Positions 49,423 to 56,994 of a stretch of DNA of 64,000 bases are shown here, piece by piece. Numbering within the stretch: position 1 is the first letter of the stretch; the number at the start of each line of letters is the position of its first letter. This stretch comes from Planosporangium spinosum (lineage in GTDB: Bacteria; Actinomycetota; Actinomycetes; Mycobacteriales; Micromonosporaceae), in contig NZ_JBLYUB010000010.1 in the NCBI RefSeq assembly GCF_049999945.1, positions 1 through 64,000 on the forward strand, in the 5' to 3' direction. Made by a program: the position numbers and the translations under genes. The notes beneath the pieces are model-generated. The model did no database searches. It had not been told where the DNA came from and was given only the letters and a program-made list of their open reading frames with translations.

Positions 49423-49787
49423 GGTCTGCAGAGCGTAGCGCCACTGATGGGGCTAGCCGGAGAGATCAACGGAGCAGTCGGGTTGCGAACCTGACGCGCT
49501 TAGAGTCGGCCTAGCCGGCGCTTCATGCACCTGGGTCAGTCCTCGAACCACCAGCCGCCGCCTGACCTCGCATCCATCCGCAGGCGACCTCACTGTCTGC
49601 ACTTGGAAGGGATGCGGGTTCAGACGACTCTGCATCTGGTCCATGGCTGGTCCGGGAACCGCCGTCGGACGCCGTACATGGCCGTACATATGACAATGAC
49701 GGCAGCAACGACGGCACAGCCGATGACCAGGTCGGTGCGGGTTAGGGATGGGATCCCGGACGCCTATGCGGAAGCCGGACGTTCATT
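49423..49787. other. stretch without a supported gene
   Basis: No start-bearing gene was found. A minus-strand frame (about 49755-49635) encodes a membrane-like segment (LVIGCAVVAAVIVICTAMYG) but has no start codon behind a preceding stop. Two TGTACGG sequences (49674-49694, minus strand) resemble the antitoxin operator half-sites. It is likely eroded. Confidence 0.45.
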
Positions 49788-50132
49788 TCAAGACCGCTGT
49801 GATTGGGTCGATGTATCTGGGCCGGTGCCCCCCAGGTCTTCCGGCTGACCGTCGCTGTCGACGGCCGCAGACTCATCGGCCGCCCCGTGAGCCTGGTGCT
49901 CTTGCTGGTACTTCTGCCCGACGACGGCGGTCTGTAGTAGCCATAGGCCGTTGACTAGCTTGCGGATGCCGGCCAAGGTCTCGTCGTGGTCGTCGGACCC
50001 GGAGATTCGGGCGACCACGGTCTGGCCGTCGCGGACGGCCAGGGTGGGCTTGCCGTCGTCTTCGTCGAGCCTGAGGTCGTATTCGAGCACCGTCGACAGC
50101 GCGTGTTCAAAGGGTGCGGGGTCAGCGGTCAC
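49788..50132 (-). CDS. hypothetical acidic protein of the element
   Basis: A 114-residue protein starting at GTG 50132 in a GTGA overlap with the upstream gene. The N-terminal 75 residues look folded (HALSTVLEYDLRLDEDDGKP, LAVRDGQTVVARISGSDDHD, LAGIRKLVNGLWLLQTAVVG); the tail is acidic and disordered. It resembles small proteins found in actinomycete integrative elements, but no family name can be given. Confidence 0.65.
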   Translation of the reverse strand: MTADPAPFEHALSTVLEYDLRLDEDDGKPTLAVRDGQTVVARISGSDDHDETLAGIRKLVNGLWLLQTAVVGQKYQQEHQAHGAADESAAVDSDGQPEDLGGTGPDTSTQSQRS

Positions 50133-50344
50133 CGGTTGTCCTTCATGACTGGTGGCGCACTGTCGTTGCCCATCTGGGCAATGACGTCATTCAGCCGGGC
50201 GCGGCAGTTGAGGTCGAAGCGCTGTTCGGCAGCGAGCTGCCAGGCGGTGCAGGGCCACAGTCGCCCGCAGCGGCAGCGCCATCGTCGTAGCGCGCGGCGG
50301 TAGTGCTCGCGCAGCGTCTGCTCGATGTCTGTGCGCTGGTCCAT
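50129..50344 (-). CDS. small WxCxCGxxWPC-motif protein
   Basis: A 71-residue basic protein with RRWRCRCGRLWPCTAWQLAA near 21-40. Three Cys in a C-x-C-G-x3-P-C arrangement suggest metal binding or a redox role. It is the first gene of a two-gene unit, divergent from the GntR-like regulator. A protein with a similar motif (WSCVGCGYPWPC) lies at 53180-53503 in a matching arrangement. Confidence 0.65.
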   Translation of the reverse strand: MDQRTDIEQTLREHYRRALRRWRCRCGRLWPCTAWQLAAEQRFDLNCRARLNDVIAQMGNDSAPPVMKDNR

Positions 50345-50590
50345 TGCCAGGCCTTCCCGGTGCGCCGGGGGATAGGTGAGGGGTTGCCGGGGGTCCAGGG
50401 CAGGGAGTCTTGGGAGGGATTCCCGCCCTGGACCGGTTGACCACCCGGCGCCAACCGGGGCGGTCGCTTCTAACCTACGATTGGTACCAGTTGGAGGTCA
50501 ACCAGTAGGAGGACAGACCATCGATCGGTAGCGGTTGCGGGAGAAGGTGGCACAGTGATCGAATATCCCCGCCAACCGGGGAGTGTCACC
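50345..50590. promoter_or_regulatory. divergent promoter region with GntR-type dyads
   Basis: Around 50483-50506 CCAGTTGGAGGTCAACCAG gives repeated ACTGGTT/CCAACTGGT half-sites. On the minus strand TTGACC and TAGGTT are 18 bases apart and could drive the two small genes. The half-sites overlap that promoter, as expected for control by the adjacent regulator. Confidence 0.5.
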
Positions 50591-50806
50591 ATGCCCAAAC
50601 AGCGCTACGAAGAGGTCGCCGACGACCTCCGGGGAAAGATCAAGAACGGCGAGTATCCGCCCGGATCCCGCCTACCGAGCCGGGCCGAGCTGATGCGCGA
50701 GTATCAGTGCTCGGACACGGTCATCGGCAAGGCGATGATGCTGCTGCGCGCCGAGGGGCTGACCGAGACCCAGGCCGGCGTGGCGGTGTACGTGAAGAAG
50801 CACTGA
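50591..50806 (+). CDS. minimal GntR-like regulator (winged helix only)
   Basis: A 71-residue protein consisting of a single GntR winged helix: QRYEEVADDLRGKIKNGEYP, then GSRLPSRAELMREYQCSDTV, LRAEGLTETQAGVAVYVKKH. It has no ligand domain. ATG 50591 has GGGGAG at 7 bases; a GTG twelve codons upstream (50555) also has a site. Such short GntR proteins are common in actinomycete integrative elements, where they control transfer or replication genes. It is divergent from the WPC-motif operon. Confidence 0.82.
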   Translation: MPKQRYEEVADDLRGKIKNGEYPPGSRLPSRAELMREYQCSDTVIGKAMMLLRAEGLTETQAGVAVYVKKH

Positions 50807-51001
50807 CGCGGGCGACCTTCGACCGCACGAGGAGTGCTCCTGCGCTGGCGCACGGCTTGGATGTAACACCTTGCTGACATCGGGCCGGTTCGCGGAGTAC
50901 AGCAGCGAAGTACAGCAGCCGTGCCGGCCCCATCCGGCCGCGTCGTACCCCGACAAGCCGCGTGACCTCGGACGACGCCGCATCTGACCGCTACGCCGGT
51001 A

Positions 51002-51099
51002 GTTCGCATCGAGGGGGTCAGGGGTTCAAATTCCCTCAGCTCCACCAGAGAGGTCAGGGGTCGTTTTCGGTGATCGGAAACGGCCCCTTTCGCGTCCGT
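51002..51099. repeat. right attachment site (att)
   Basis: A copy of the tRNA-Ala 3' half with CCA and the following hairpin, matching 44640-44735 except for T51032, an inserted AG near 51050 and some changes in the hairpin. No upstream tRNA half is present, so it is not a tRNA gene. Confidence 0.85.
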
Positions 51100-51204
51100 G
51101 CCCTCGATGGCTTGATCGACCCTGGGCGCAACCGGGCTACTCAGCGGTGAACGCACTGGTGATCTTGACGTCGGCCATGGTGCCGCTCCCAGCCAAGCTG
51201 ATCT

Positions 51205-51528
51205 TGCTGCCTCGCGTCCGCGGTGTTCGGGCGGGAACTGCGGCCGTTCGCCGTGCCGCACTACCTCGTCGCGCCGCACGGCGACGGTCCCGGTGTGGAT
51301 ACCGGCCTCCTGGCGTCGAGGGATGGACAGCCCCGTATCGTGCCGGTCGTCCGGGTGGACGACCTTGAGGGCGCCATGGTGCTCGTTCGCCAGCACGGCG
51401 GCCACGTCGTCGTCGAACCCTTCGCCGTGCCCGGCGTCGGATCCGCGTGCTACATCATCGACCCGGCGGGCGTATTGATCGGCCTGCAGCCTACGACCCG
51501 GCGCCTGAGCCGACGCGCCGAGTGTTGA
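51205..51528 (+). pseudogene. 5'-truncated VOC/glyoxalase-fold protein
   Basis: An open frame whose product matches the later part of a VOC-family protein (VFGRELRPFAVPHYLVAPHG, VVRVDDLEGAMVLVRQHGGH, CYIIDPAGVLIGLQ). The first strand-helix unit is missing and an in-frame stop lies just before 51205. Immediately upstream on the opposite strand is a tail-like fragment ending MADVKITSAFTAE with TAG at 51144. Two broken genes therefore meet here, next to the right att site. Confidence 0.5.
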
Positions 51529-51594
51529 ACCGGTCGGGGCCGGTCACCTGTGAGCGCTGCGTTACGACGACTCCGCGGCTAGCGTGTCGCGGTG

Positions 51595-52428
51595 ATGGAA
51601 GTCCGGATCGTGTCCGTGGCGGCGCCCGGCCGCCCCGTCAACGAGGACCACGCGTTCGTGTACGGCGACCTCGCCGGTGTGCTCGACGGGGTGACCGAGA
51701 GCCCGGGGCTGGAAAGCGGCTGTCGGCACGGCCCCGCCTGGTACGTCCGGCGGTTGGTCGCGCACCTCGTCCGGGCGCAGGCCGACGTGCCCACCGCGAG
51801 CCTGGCGCGGCTGCTCGCGACCGCGATCGAGGAGGTACGTGGCGACCATGGCGACGGTTGCGACCTGGCGTGTCCGCGTACCCCGGCGTCGACGGTGTGC
51901 CTGCTCCGGGTCAACGGTGAGGATCTGGAGTACCTCGTGCTCGGTGACAGCCCGCTCGTGCTGGACCGCGGCGGGGGCGGGGTCGAGGTAATCGCCGACG
52001 AACGGTTCGCGCGGACGGTCGCCCGGATCCGCGAGGCGGCCCCGGTGTCCGGCGGAGCGGAGGTGGCCGGCGGTGAGGAGGGGGCAGCTCTGTACACGCC
52101 GGGCAAGTACCGGTACACCAACCGGCCCGGTGGGTACTGGATCGCCGCGGCTGATCCGCGGGCCGCGTACGAGGCAGTCACCGGCATTCTGCCGTTACAC
52201 GGGCCTGGGCGGGTACGTCGGGCAGCTCTGCTCACCGACGGCGCTTCCCGCGTGGTCGAGCGGTTCGGTCTGTTGGACTGGCCACAGCTGCTCGACGTGC
52301 TCACGGTTCGGGGTCCGGCGGAACTGACCCGCCAGGTACGGCGAGCCGAACTCGCCGGGTACTACAAGCCTCACTCCAAGCGCCACGACGACGCCACGGT
52401 AGCCCTCTGCCTCTTCGACGGGGAGTGA
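51595..52428 (+). CDS. PP2C-like serine/threonine phosphatase
   Basis: A 277-residue PP2C-fold protein. Metal-binding segments are recognisable: RPVNEDHAFVYG, LAGVLDGVTES (the DG of motif 2), LEYLVLGDSPLVLD, AALLTDGASRVVE and the terminal SKRHDDATVALC, giving the Asp set of the family. Length and order fit bacterial PP2C. The start is ATG 51595 or GTG 51592; the mRNA may be leaderless. The stop overlaps the NUDIX gene start (GTGA), so the two are coupled. The substrate protein is unknown. Confidence 0.82.
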   Translation: MEVRIVSVAAPGRPVNEDHAFVYGDLAGVLDGVTESPGLESGCRHGPAWYVRRLVAHLVRAQADVPTASLARLLATAIEEVRGDHGDGCDLACPRTPASTVCLLRVNGEDLEYLVLGDSPLVLDRGGGGVEVIADERFARTVARIREAAPVSGGAEVAGGEEGAALYTPGKYRYTNRPGGYWIAAADPRAAYEAVTGILPLHGPGRVRRAALLTDGASRVVERFGLLDWPQLLDVLTVRGPAELTRQVRRAELAGYYKPHSKRHDDATVALCLFDGE

Positions 52429-52898
52429 GTATGACGTCCGCCGACAGTCGGCACTCCGTCAGCGTCGCGGCGGTCGTGACTGACGACGACGGTCGGGTGC
52501 TCGTCGTACAGCGCCGTGACAACGGCAGGTGGGAGGTACCCGGCGGCGTCCTCGAACTGTACGAGTCGATCCAGGATGGTGTCCGCCGCGAGGTCGAGGA
52601 GGAGACCGGCCTGAAGGTCGAGCCCGACCGGCTCACCGGTGTCTACAAGAACCTGAAACTGGGAGTCGTCGCGCTCGTCTTCCGGGCCCGCGTCGTCGGC
52701 GGCCGTGCCGGGCCGACCGAGGAGAGCGCCAATGTCGACTGGTGGACCGCCGACGAGGTGAACGCCCGGATGCCGGAGGTCTTCGCGGTACGGGTACTCG
52801 ACGCGCTCGACGCGCTCGACGCCCGGGACGTCGCCGTGCGACTCCACGACGGCACCCGACTTCTCGCCGAAGGGTCCGTACCGCCGGCCGGCGCATGA
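52425..52898 (+). CDS. NUDIX hydrolase
   Basis: A 157-residue NUDIX protein with a complete box: GGVLELYESIQDGVRREVEE followed by ETGLKV (G-x5-E-x7-REVxEExG). It begins SVSVAAVVTDDDGRVLVVQR. A short duplication, LDALDA, lies near the C-terminus. It hydrolyses a nucleoside diphosphate derivative of unknown identity. It is coupled to the PP2C-like gene; a phosphatase/NUDIX pair may serve a signalling or housekeeping-nucleotide function. Confidence 0.88.
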   Translation: MSMTSADSRHSVSVAAVVTDDDGRVLVVQRRDNGRWEVPGGVLELYESIQDGVRREVEEETGLKVEPDRLTGVYKNLKLGVVALVFRARVVGGRAGPTEESANVDWWTADEVNARMPEVFAVRVLDALDALDARDVAVRLHDGTRLLAEGSVPPAGA

Positions 52899-52971
52899 CC
52901 ACGGTGTGTTCGGGCGTCGGTTCTCCTGGGCTGACGGATGTACTGCGGGACTGGAGATCTAGGCTTCCGGC

Positions 52972-53091
52972 ATGAGTTCCTGGCAGGTCGTGCTGCTGTC
53001 CGCGGTGGCCGGTGTCCTGGTCGGCATGGGGATTGCCGCGGGCAAGGCGATCTGGCGTCGGTCGCGGCGGGGCGGGGACAAGCGCCCGTAG
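52972..53091 (+). CDS. 39-residue single-span protein
   Basis: ATG 52972 to TAG 53091. The sequence is one membrane helix (WQVVLLSAVAGVLVGMGIAA) with a basic cytoplasmic end (WRRSRRGGDKRP). A TAGGCT about 7 bases ahead of the ATG could be the -10 of a leaderless mRNA; there is no ribosome site. Small positive-tail membrane proteins of this kind are common, but no family is known to me. Confidence 0.45.
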   Translation: MSSWQVVLLSAVAGVLVGMGIAAGKAIWRRSRRGGDKRP

Positions 53092-53179
53092 GGGATGCGA
53101 AGCCGCGCAGCCTGATACGCCTGGAGGGTGTGGCTCCCGACCCGTTGGCTAGTCGGGGAGAAGGGACCATCCGAGGACG

Positions 53180-53503
53180 TCACCCGGTACCGGTGGCATC
53201 GGGATCACTGAGTCGGTCTTCCGGACTGATGCGGCGCCGTGATGCGTCGGCGCGCGGGATCGTGGTTTCCGCTCGCGGCCGGGAAGCCGGAAGCCAGCCC
53301 AGGAACCGACTGCGAAGTTCGCCGGCTTCCGTGGTGGGCAGGTCTGCTGTCGCGTCGACCAGGGCGGAACCGAGGACGAGCCACAGGGATACCGGGGCGT
53401 GCGCGTACTCGGCGAGCAGTTGCCGGCGCCGACTCGGGCAGGGCCACGGGTACCCGCAACCGACGCAGCTCCAGTTCGGTCGGAGCGGTTGGTGGGCAGT
53501 CAC
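53180..53503 (-). CDS. hypothetical WxCxxCGxxWPC-motif protein
   Basis: A 107-residue protein starting at GTG 53503 (AAGGA upstream). The N-terminus has LRPNWSCVGCGYPWPCPSRR, followed by a helix (LLAEYAHAPVSLWLVLGSAL) and LPTTEAGELRSRFLGWL, then a disordered basic tail. The motif is the same type as in the small protein at 50129-50344. Homologues are widespread in actinomycetes, often near mobile elements; function unknown. Coupled to the frame upstream by a GTGA overlap. Confidence 0.7.
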   Translation of the reverse strand: MTAHQPLRPNWSCVGCGYPWPCPSRRRQLLAEYAHAPVSLWLVLGSALVDATADLPTTEAGELRSRFLGWLPASRPRAETTIPRADASRRRISPEDRLSDPDATGTG

Positions 53504-53682
53504 GAGCAGGTGTCCTTGTCGTCGCCGGCCTGGTTCACGAGGTTCCACACCCCGTCGAGGAGGGTGAGGGCCGGTGGCAGAGGCAGGAACGCGATCGGGG
53601 CGCCGATGCCGTGGTATGCGGTGACCAGCGCGAGCAGGGGTTCGTCGTCGGGACGCTGCTGGAGCCAAGCGCTTACCCGATT
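53500..53682 (-). pseudogene. open frame coupled to the WPC-motif gene, no start codon
   Basis: About 60 codons ending TGA at 53500-53502, overlapping the next start. The product (VSAWLQQRPDDEPLLALVTA, then YHGIGAPIAFLPLPPALTLL) has normal codon use and looks like a real small protein. No ATG, GTG or TTG precedes it in frame before the divergent GntR gene begins at 53704. It may have lost its 5' end or use a non-standard start. Confidence 0.5.
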
Positions 53683-53703
53683 GGTGCCGGGGCAGGAGGA
53701 ATC

Positions 53704-54504
53704 ATGACCAGCGACCTGGGCGCCAAGGCCCCGAAGTACCAGCGCATCGCCGATGAGCTGCGACGAGAGATCAAGAGCGGCATCTTCAAGCCAGGCGAGC
53801 GCCTACCTGCCGAAACGGCACTACTCGACCGCTTCCGCGTGCAATTCCCTCGGCTGGCGCTGCCGACTCTGCGCGATGCCCTCAAGCTACTGCGCGCTGA
53901 AGGGCTCATCGAGGCCAAGCATGGTGTCGGCACGTTCGTCACCGAGACCCGTCGACTGCAACGACGGTCCCGACACCGCTACGGCCGGGCGCGCACCGAC
54001 CGCAAGCTCCTGACCTCCCACCTACGGCACGAGATTCCCTTCGCCGGCAGGGGACCGGCACCCGGCCACATCGCCGAGGCCGCCGGGATCGAACCAGGTA
54101 CCGAGATGGTCATCCGCCGACGCACCCTCTACGACAAGGAGACAGGCAAGCCGCAGGAGTTGGGGGCCAGTTACATCCCCGTCAGCATCGGCGGTGGCAC
54201 GTACCTGGAGGAGCCGACCGTCGTGCCGCAAGCGCTCTTCCTTTGCGTCGAGGAGCTGAGCGGGAAGCGCTACGCCAAGGCGTACGACCGCTGGCAGTGG
54301 AGGATGCCCAGCCCGACCGAGGTCGACGCGTTGCAGATCTCCTCAAATAGCGGTGTCGTGCACCTCGTCCACGTCGCTCGGGCAGCAGATGACTCCCTAC
54401 TGGAGGTGTCGGAGTCCGTGTGGGCCGCGGATCGCATCGAACTCATCGACGAGTACGACGTCATGCAGGAAGCTGAAGACGTCCAGGGACTGTCTGACAT
54501 CTAG
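53704..54504 (+). CDS. GntR-family regulator with UTRA domain
   Basis: A 266-residue HutC-type regulator. The winged helix reads YQRIADELRREIKSGIFKPG, LPTLRDALKLLRAEGLIEAK and HGVGTFVTE. A basic linker (RLQRRSRHRYGRAR) leads to a UTRA ligand domain (about 100-255: PGTEMVIRRRTLYDK, YDRWQWRMPSPTEV, LVHVARAADDSLLEVSESVW). AGGAGG precedes ATG 53704. The next gene, a 2H phosphoesterase, starts 14 bases after its stop, so they form an operon. The ligand is unknown. Confidence 0.88.
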   Translation: MTSDLGAKAPKYQRIADELRREIKSGIFKPGERLPAETALLDRFRVQFPRLALPTLRDALKLLRAEGLIEAKHGVGTFVTETRRLQRRSRHRYGRARTDRKLLTSHLRHEIPFAGRGPAPGHIAEAAGIEPGTEMVIRRRTLYDKETGKPQELGASYIPVSIGGGTYLEEPTVVPQALFLCVEELSGKRYAKAYDRWQWRMPSPTEVDALQISSNSGVVHLVHVARAADDSLLEVSESVWAADRIELIDEYDVMQEAEDVQGLSDI

Positions 54505-54517
54505 CGGAGGACGCGGC

Positions 54518-55168
54518 ATGACCTCAACCTTCGAGTACGTCGACCAGTTGCGCGACCACTGGTGGTGGCGACCCGGCTGGCGGGCCGAACGCCACTTCTA
54601 CGCCTGCCACTTCACCTTCGACGACCAGCCTGACCTCCAACGCCTGGTCGCCGAGTACCAGGACCCGCTACGCGAAATCCGGGGGCTCGACCTGATCCCC
54701 GCTCGGTGGCTGCACCTGACGATGCAGGGCATCGGCTTCGTCGACGAGGTCGAGGCCAACCATGTGGCGGCCCTCGCGGCGGCCGCAGCCGAGAAGTTGG
54801 CGACTGTGCCCGCTCCGGTCGTGACCTTCCACCGGCCGGTGATCAGATCAGAAGCCGTCTACCTGCCGGCGCAGCCGGCTGACGGCGTCCACGCAGTGCG
54901 GTCCGCGGTTCGTGAGGCGATCTCCGAGGTGCTCGGCGAGAGCGGCCTGGAGGGAACCCAGTCCGTCAGCGGCTATCGACCGCACGTCAGCCTCGCGTAC
55001 TCGAACGCCGACCAGCCGGCCGCGCCGATCCTTGACGCCCTCAGTCAGGTCGATCCGGAGCCGGTGACCATCACTCTCCGGCACGTGGACCTGTTGGAGT
55101 TCCACCGCGACCGCCGGATGTACGAATGGGTCAGCGCCCAACCGCTCACGATCGGGGCTGCCTTCTAA
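54518..55168 (+). CDS. 2H phosphoesterase (2'-5' RNA ligase-like)
   Basis: A 216-residue protein with the two H-x-T/S motifs of the 2H superfamily: RWLHLTMQGIGF near 60-71 and GYRPHVSLAYSNAD near 146-159. Superfamily members hydrolyse cyclic phosphodiesters of RNA ends or small nucleotides. The N-terminal 25 residues (DQLRDHWWWRPGWRAERHFY) are an unusual Trp-rich extension. GGAGG precedes ATG 54518. It is cotranscribed with the GntR-UTRA regulator, suggesting ligand-dependent expression. Confidence 0.82.
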   Translation: MTSTFEYVDQLRDHWWWRPGWRAERHFYACHFTFDDQPDLQRLVAEYQDPLREIRGLDLIPARWLHLTMQGIGFVDEVEANHVAALAAAAAEKLATVPAPVVTFHRPVIRSEAVYLPAQPADGVHAVRSAVREAISEVLGESGLEGTQSVSGYRPHVSLAYSNADQPAAPILDALSQVDPEPVTITLRHVDLLEFHRDRRMYEWVSAQPLTIGAAF

Positions 55169-56467
55169 CTATGCCTGTCCGGCGGCTTGAGCCTGTTCGG
55201 CGAGGGTGGCCAGCCGCGATTCCTCGGCGGCCAGCCGCGCTGCCTGGGCGGCGAGGTGCCGCTGCTCGGGCGTACTGGTTGCGCGCCGGGCGGCCTCGCG
55301 GTAGCCGGCCGCCGCCGCGGCGGGTTCGCCGGACAGTTCCAGCAGGTGTGCGCGGGTGGCGAGCAGGCGGTGGTGGCGCGCCATCCGGCTGTCGGCTTCC
55401 AGGGTGGCCAGCGACTCCAGCCCAGCGGCCGGCCCGAGCACCATGGCGACGGCGACCGCGCGGTTGAGGGTCACCATCGGGTTGGGCGCGACCCGCGCCA
55501 GGAGGTCGTACAGGGCGAGGATCTGCGGCCAGTCGGTGTCGTCCACGTGCCCGGCCTCGGCGTGCACGGCCGCGATGGCCGCCTGCAGCTGGTACGGGCC
55601 GACCTCGCCCCGGGACAGGGCCTCGCTGACCAGTGTCACCCCTTCGGCGATGCGCCCGGAGTCCCAGCGGGTACGGTCCTGTTCGGACAGTGGTACCAGG
55701 CTCCCGTCGGGCCGGGTGCGGGCGGTTCGGCGCGCGTCGGTGAGCAGCATCAGGGCGAGCAGCCCGGTCACCTCCGCGTCGTCCGGGAGCAGCCGTCGCA
55801 GCCAGCGGGTGAGCCGGATCGCCTCGTCGGACAGCTGGGGGGCGGTCAGCTCCGGGCCGGTGGTGGCGGTGTAGCCCTCGTTGAAGACGAGGTACAGCAC
55901 GTGCAGCACCGCGCGCAGCCGCTCGGCGCGTTCCGGTCCGTCCGGCATCGCGAACGGCACCCCGCTGGCCCTGATGGACTGTTTGGCCCGGCTGATGCGC
56001 TGCGCCATGGTCGCCTCCGGGACCAGGAAGGCCGCGGCGATCTGCGCGGTGGTCAGGCCGCCGACGGCGCGCAGCGTCAGCGCGATCTGGCTCGGCTCCG
56101 ACAGCGCCGGGTGGCAGCACATGAACAGCAGCGCCAGTGAGTCGTCCCGGTCGGCGCCGGGTGCGGCGTCGGCGGCCCGGCTCAGCAGTTCCGACTGCGG
56201 GGTCGCCACCGCGACCTGGTACTCGCGCCGCCGCCGCGACTGCTCGCTGCGTACCTGGTCGACCAGCCGGCGCGTGGCGACCGTGACCAGCCAGCCGCGG
56301 GGGTTGTCCGGCACCCCGTCGCCGGCCCACTGGGTCGCGGCGGACAGCAGGGCCTCCTGGGTGGCGTCCTCGCACGCGTCGAACTGCCCGTACCGGCGTA
56401 CCAGCGCGCCGAGGACCTGCGGCGCCAGTTCGCGCAGCAGGTCCTCGACGTGTGGATCGACGGTCAC
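55169..56467 (-). CDS. ECF42-like sigma factor with C-terminal TPR-like domain
   Basis: A 432-residue ECF sigma factor, far longer than usual. Regions 2 and 4 (ALVRRYGQFDACEDATQEAL, WLVTVATRRLVDQVRSEQSR, then TTAQIAAAFLVPEATMAQRI) are followed by about 250 residues of helical repeats (VLYLVFNEGYTATTG, LLALMLLTDARRTARTRPDG, PNPMVTLNRAVAVAMV) typical of the ECF42 group. This group has no anti-sigma factor; the C-terminal domain is thought to control activity. GTG 56467 overlaps the stop of the DGPF-domain gene, the usual genomic partner. Confidence 0.9.
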   Translation of the reverse strand: MTVDPHVEDLLRELAPQVLGALVRRYGQFDACEDATQEALLSAATQWAGDGVPDNPRGWLVTVATRRLVDQVRSEQSRRRREYQVAVATPQSELLSRAADAAPGADRDDSLALLFMCCHPALSEPSQIALTLRAVGGLTTAQIAAAFLVPEATMAQRISRAKQSIRASGVPFAMPDGPERAERLRAVLHVLYLVFNEGYTATTGPELTAPQLSDEAIRLTRWLRRLLPDDAEVTGLLALMLLTDARRTARTRPDGSLVPLSEQDRTRWDSGRIAEGVTLVSEALSRGEVGPYQLQAAIAAVHAEAGHVDDTDWPQILALYDLLARVAPNPMVTLNRAVAVAMVLGPAAGLESLATLEADSRMARHHRLLATRAHLLELSGEPAAAAAGYREAARRATSTPEQRHLAAQAARLAAEESRLATLAEQAQAAGQA

Positions 56468-56826
56468 TGGTCCGGCGCGGCCTCGTGCAGGACCGGCCAC
56501 AACTCGACCGGATCCGCATCGGCCCAGGGCATGTCCGCGGCGATCTGCTGCGCGCGCTCCTCGCTCTCGCAGTCCAGCAGGTAGAAGCTGGCGATGTACT
56601 CCTTGGTCTCCAGGTACGGCCCGTCGGTGACCGCCGGTGCCCCGTCCTTGCGGCGTACCAGTTTGGCGGCGACCGCGTCGGCCAGGCCGTAGGCGCCCAG
56701 CAGTTCCCCGGTTTCGCGGTACTTCCTGTTGAACGCGTCCTGCTTGGCGACCTCCTCCGCGAACTTCTCGGCCGGGATCGAGTCCCACTTCTCCTGGTTG
56801 CCGTAGATAAGCATCAGGTACTTCAT
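56464..56826 (-). CDS. YciI/DGPF-domain protein
   Basis: A 120-residue protein of the YCII-related DGPF family: MKYLMLIYGNQEKWDSIPAE, GAYGLADAVAAKLVRRKDGA and the signature TDGPYLETKEYIASFYLLDC. Members lie beside ECF42 sigma factors and are common targets of them. It is the first gene of the unit and is coupled to the sigma gene by GTGA. The enzymatic role is unknown. Confidence 0.9.
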   Translation of the reverse strand: MKYLMLIYGNQEKWDSIPAEKFAEEVAKQDAFNRKYRETGELLGAYGLADAVAAKLVRRKDGAPAVTDGPYLETKEYIASFYLLDCESEERAQQIAADMPWADADPVELWPVLHEAAPDQ

Positions 56827-56910
56827 CTCAGGTGTCCCTTCCGGTGTGCGCGCCCCGTCGGCGTGCTGTCATCGCGTAGTCGGAGCGGAGCCGCCGCCCT
56901 CGACATCCCG

Positions 56911-56929
56911 CCGGCATATTTTTTGCCGG
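56911..56929. terminator. small hairpin with T-rich loop
   Basis: CCGGCA (56911-56916) pairs with TGCCGG (56924-56929), loop TATTTTT. It sits between the GPP34 stop and the DGPF gene start, on the path of leftward transcription. Confidence 0.5.
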
Positions 56930-56994
56930 GTCGCCGAGACCGGGGTCACGCCTCCCGGGACCGGGAGCGGCCCTCGCTGCGCGTCGCCGGGTGG

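Larger units (their letters stand above)
44640..51099. mobile_element. decayed integrative element (AICE relic) in tRNA-Ala
   Basis: About 6.4 kb bounded by near-identical tRNA-derived repeats. The order on the minus strand, RepSA-type initiator, then integrase remnant, then att site, matches pSAM2-like elements, where an xis gene would lie between. The xis gene, most of int, the end of repSA and any FtsK-type transfer gene are missing. Remaining cargo: a RelE/YefM pair with a coupled TPR protein, two small proteins and a GntR-like regulator. A 23-base sequence with two TACAGCAGC units recurs near both ends (44734-44756 and 50897-50921). Mobility is probably lost. Confidence 0.8.

Noticed and set aside
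49453..49689. 78-codon leftward frame between antitoxin and element genes
   Set aside because: No ribosome site and no domain. An overlapping frame encodes a membrane-like segment, equally without a start, so neither is called.
51002..51085. Second tRNA-Ala gene
   Set aside because: Only the 3' half is present; acceptor 5' strand and D-arm are missing, so it is an attachment-site copy.
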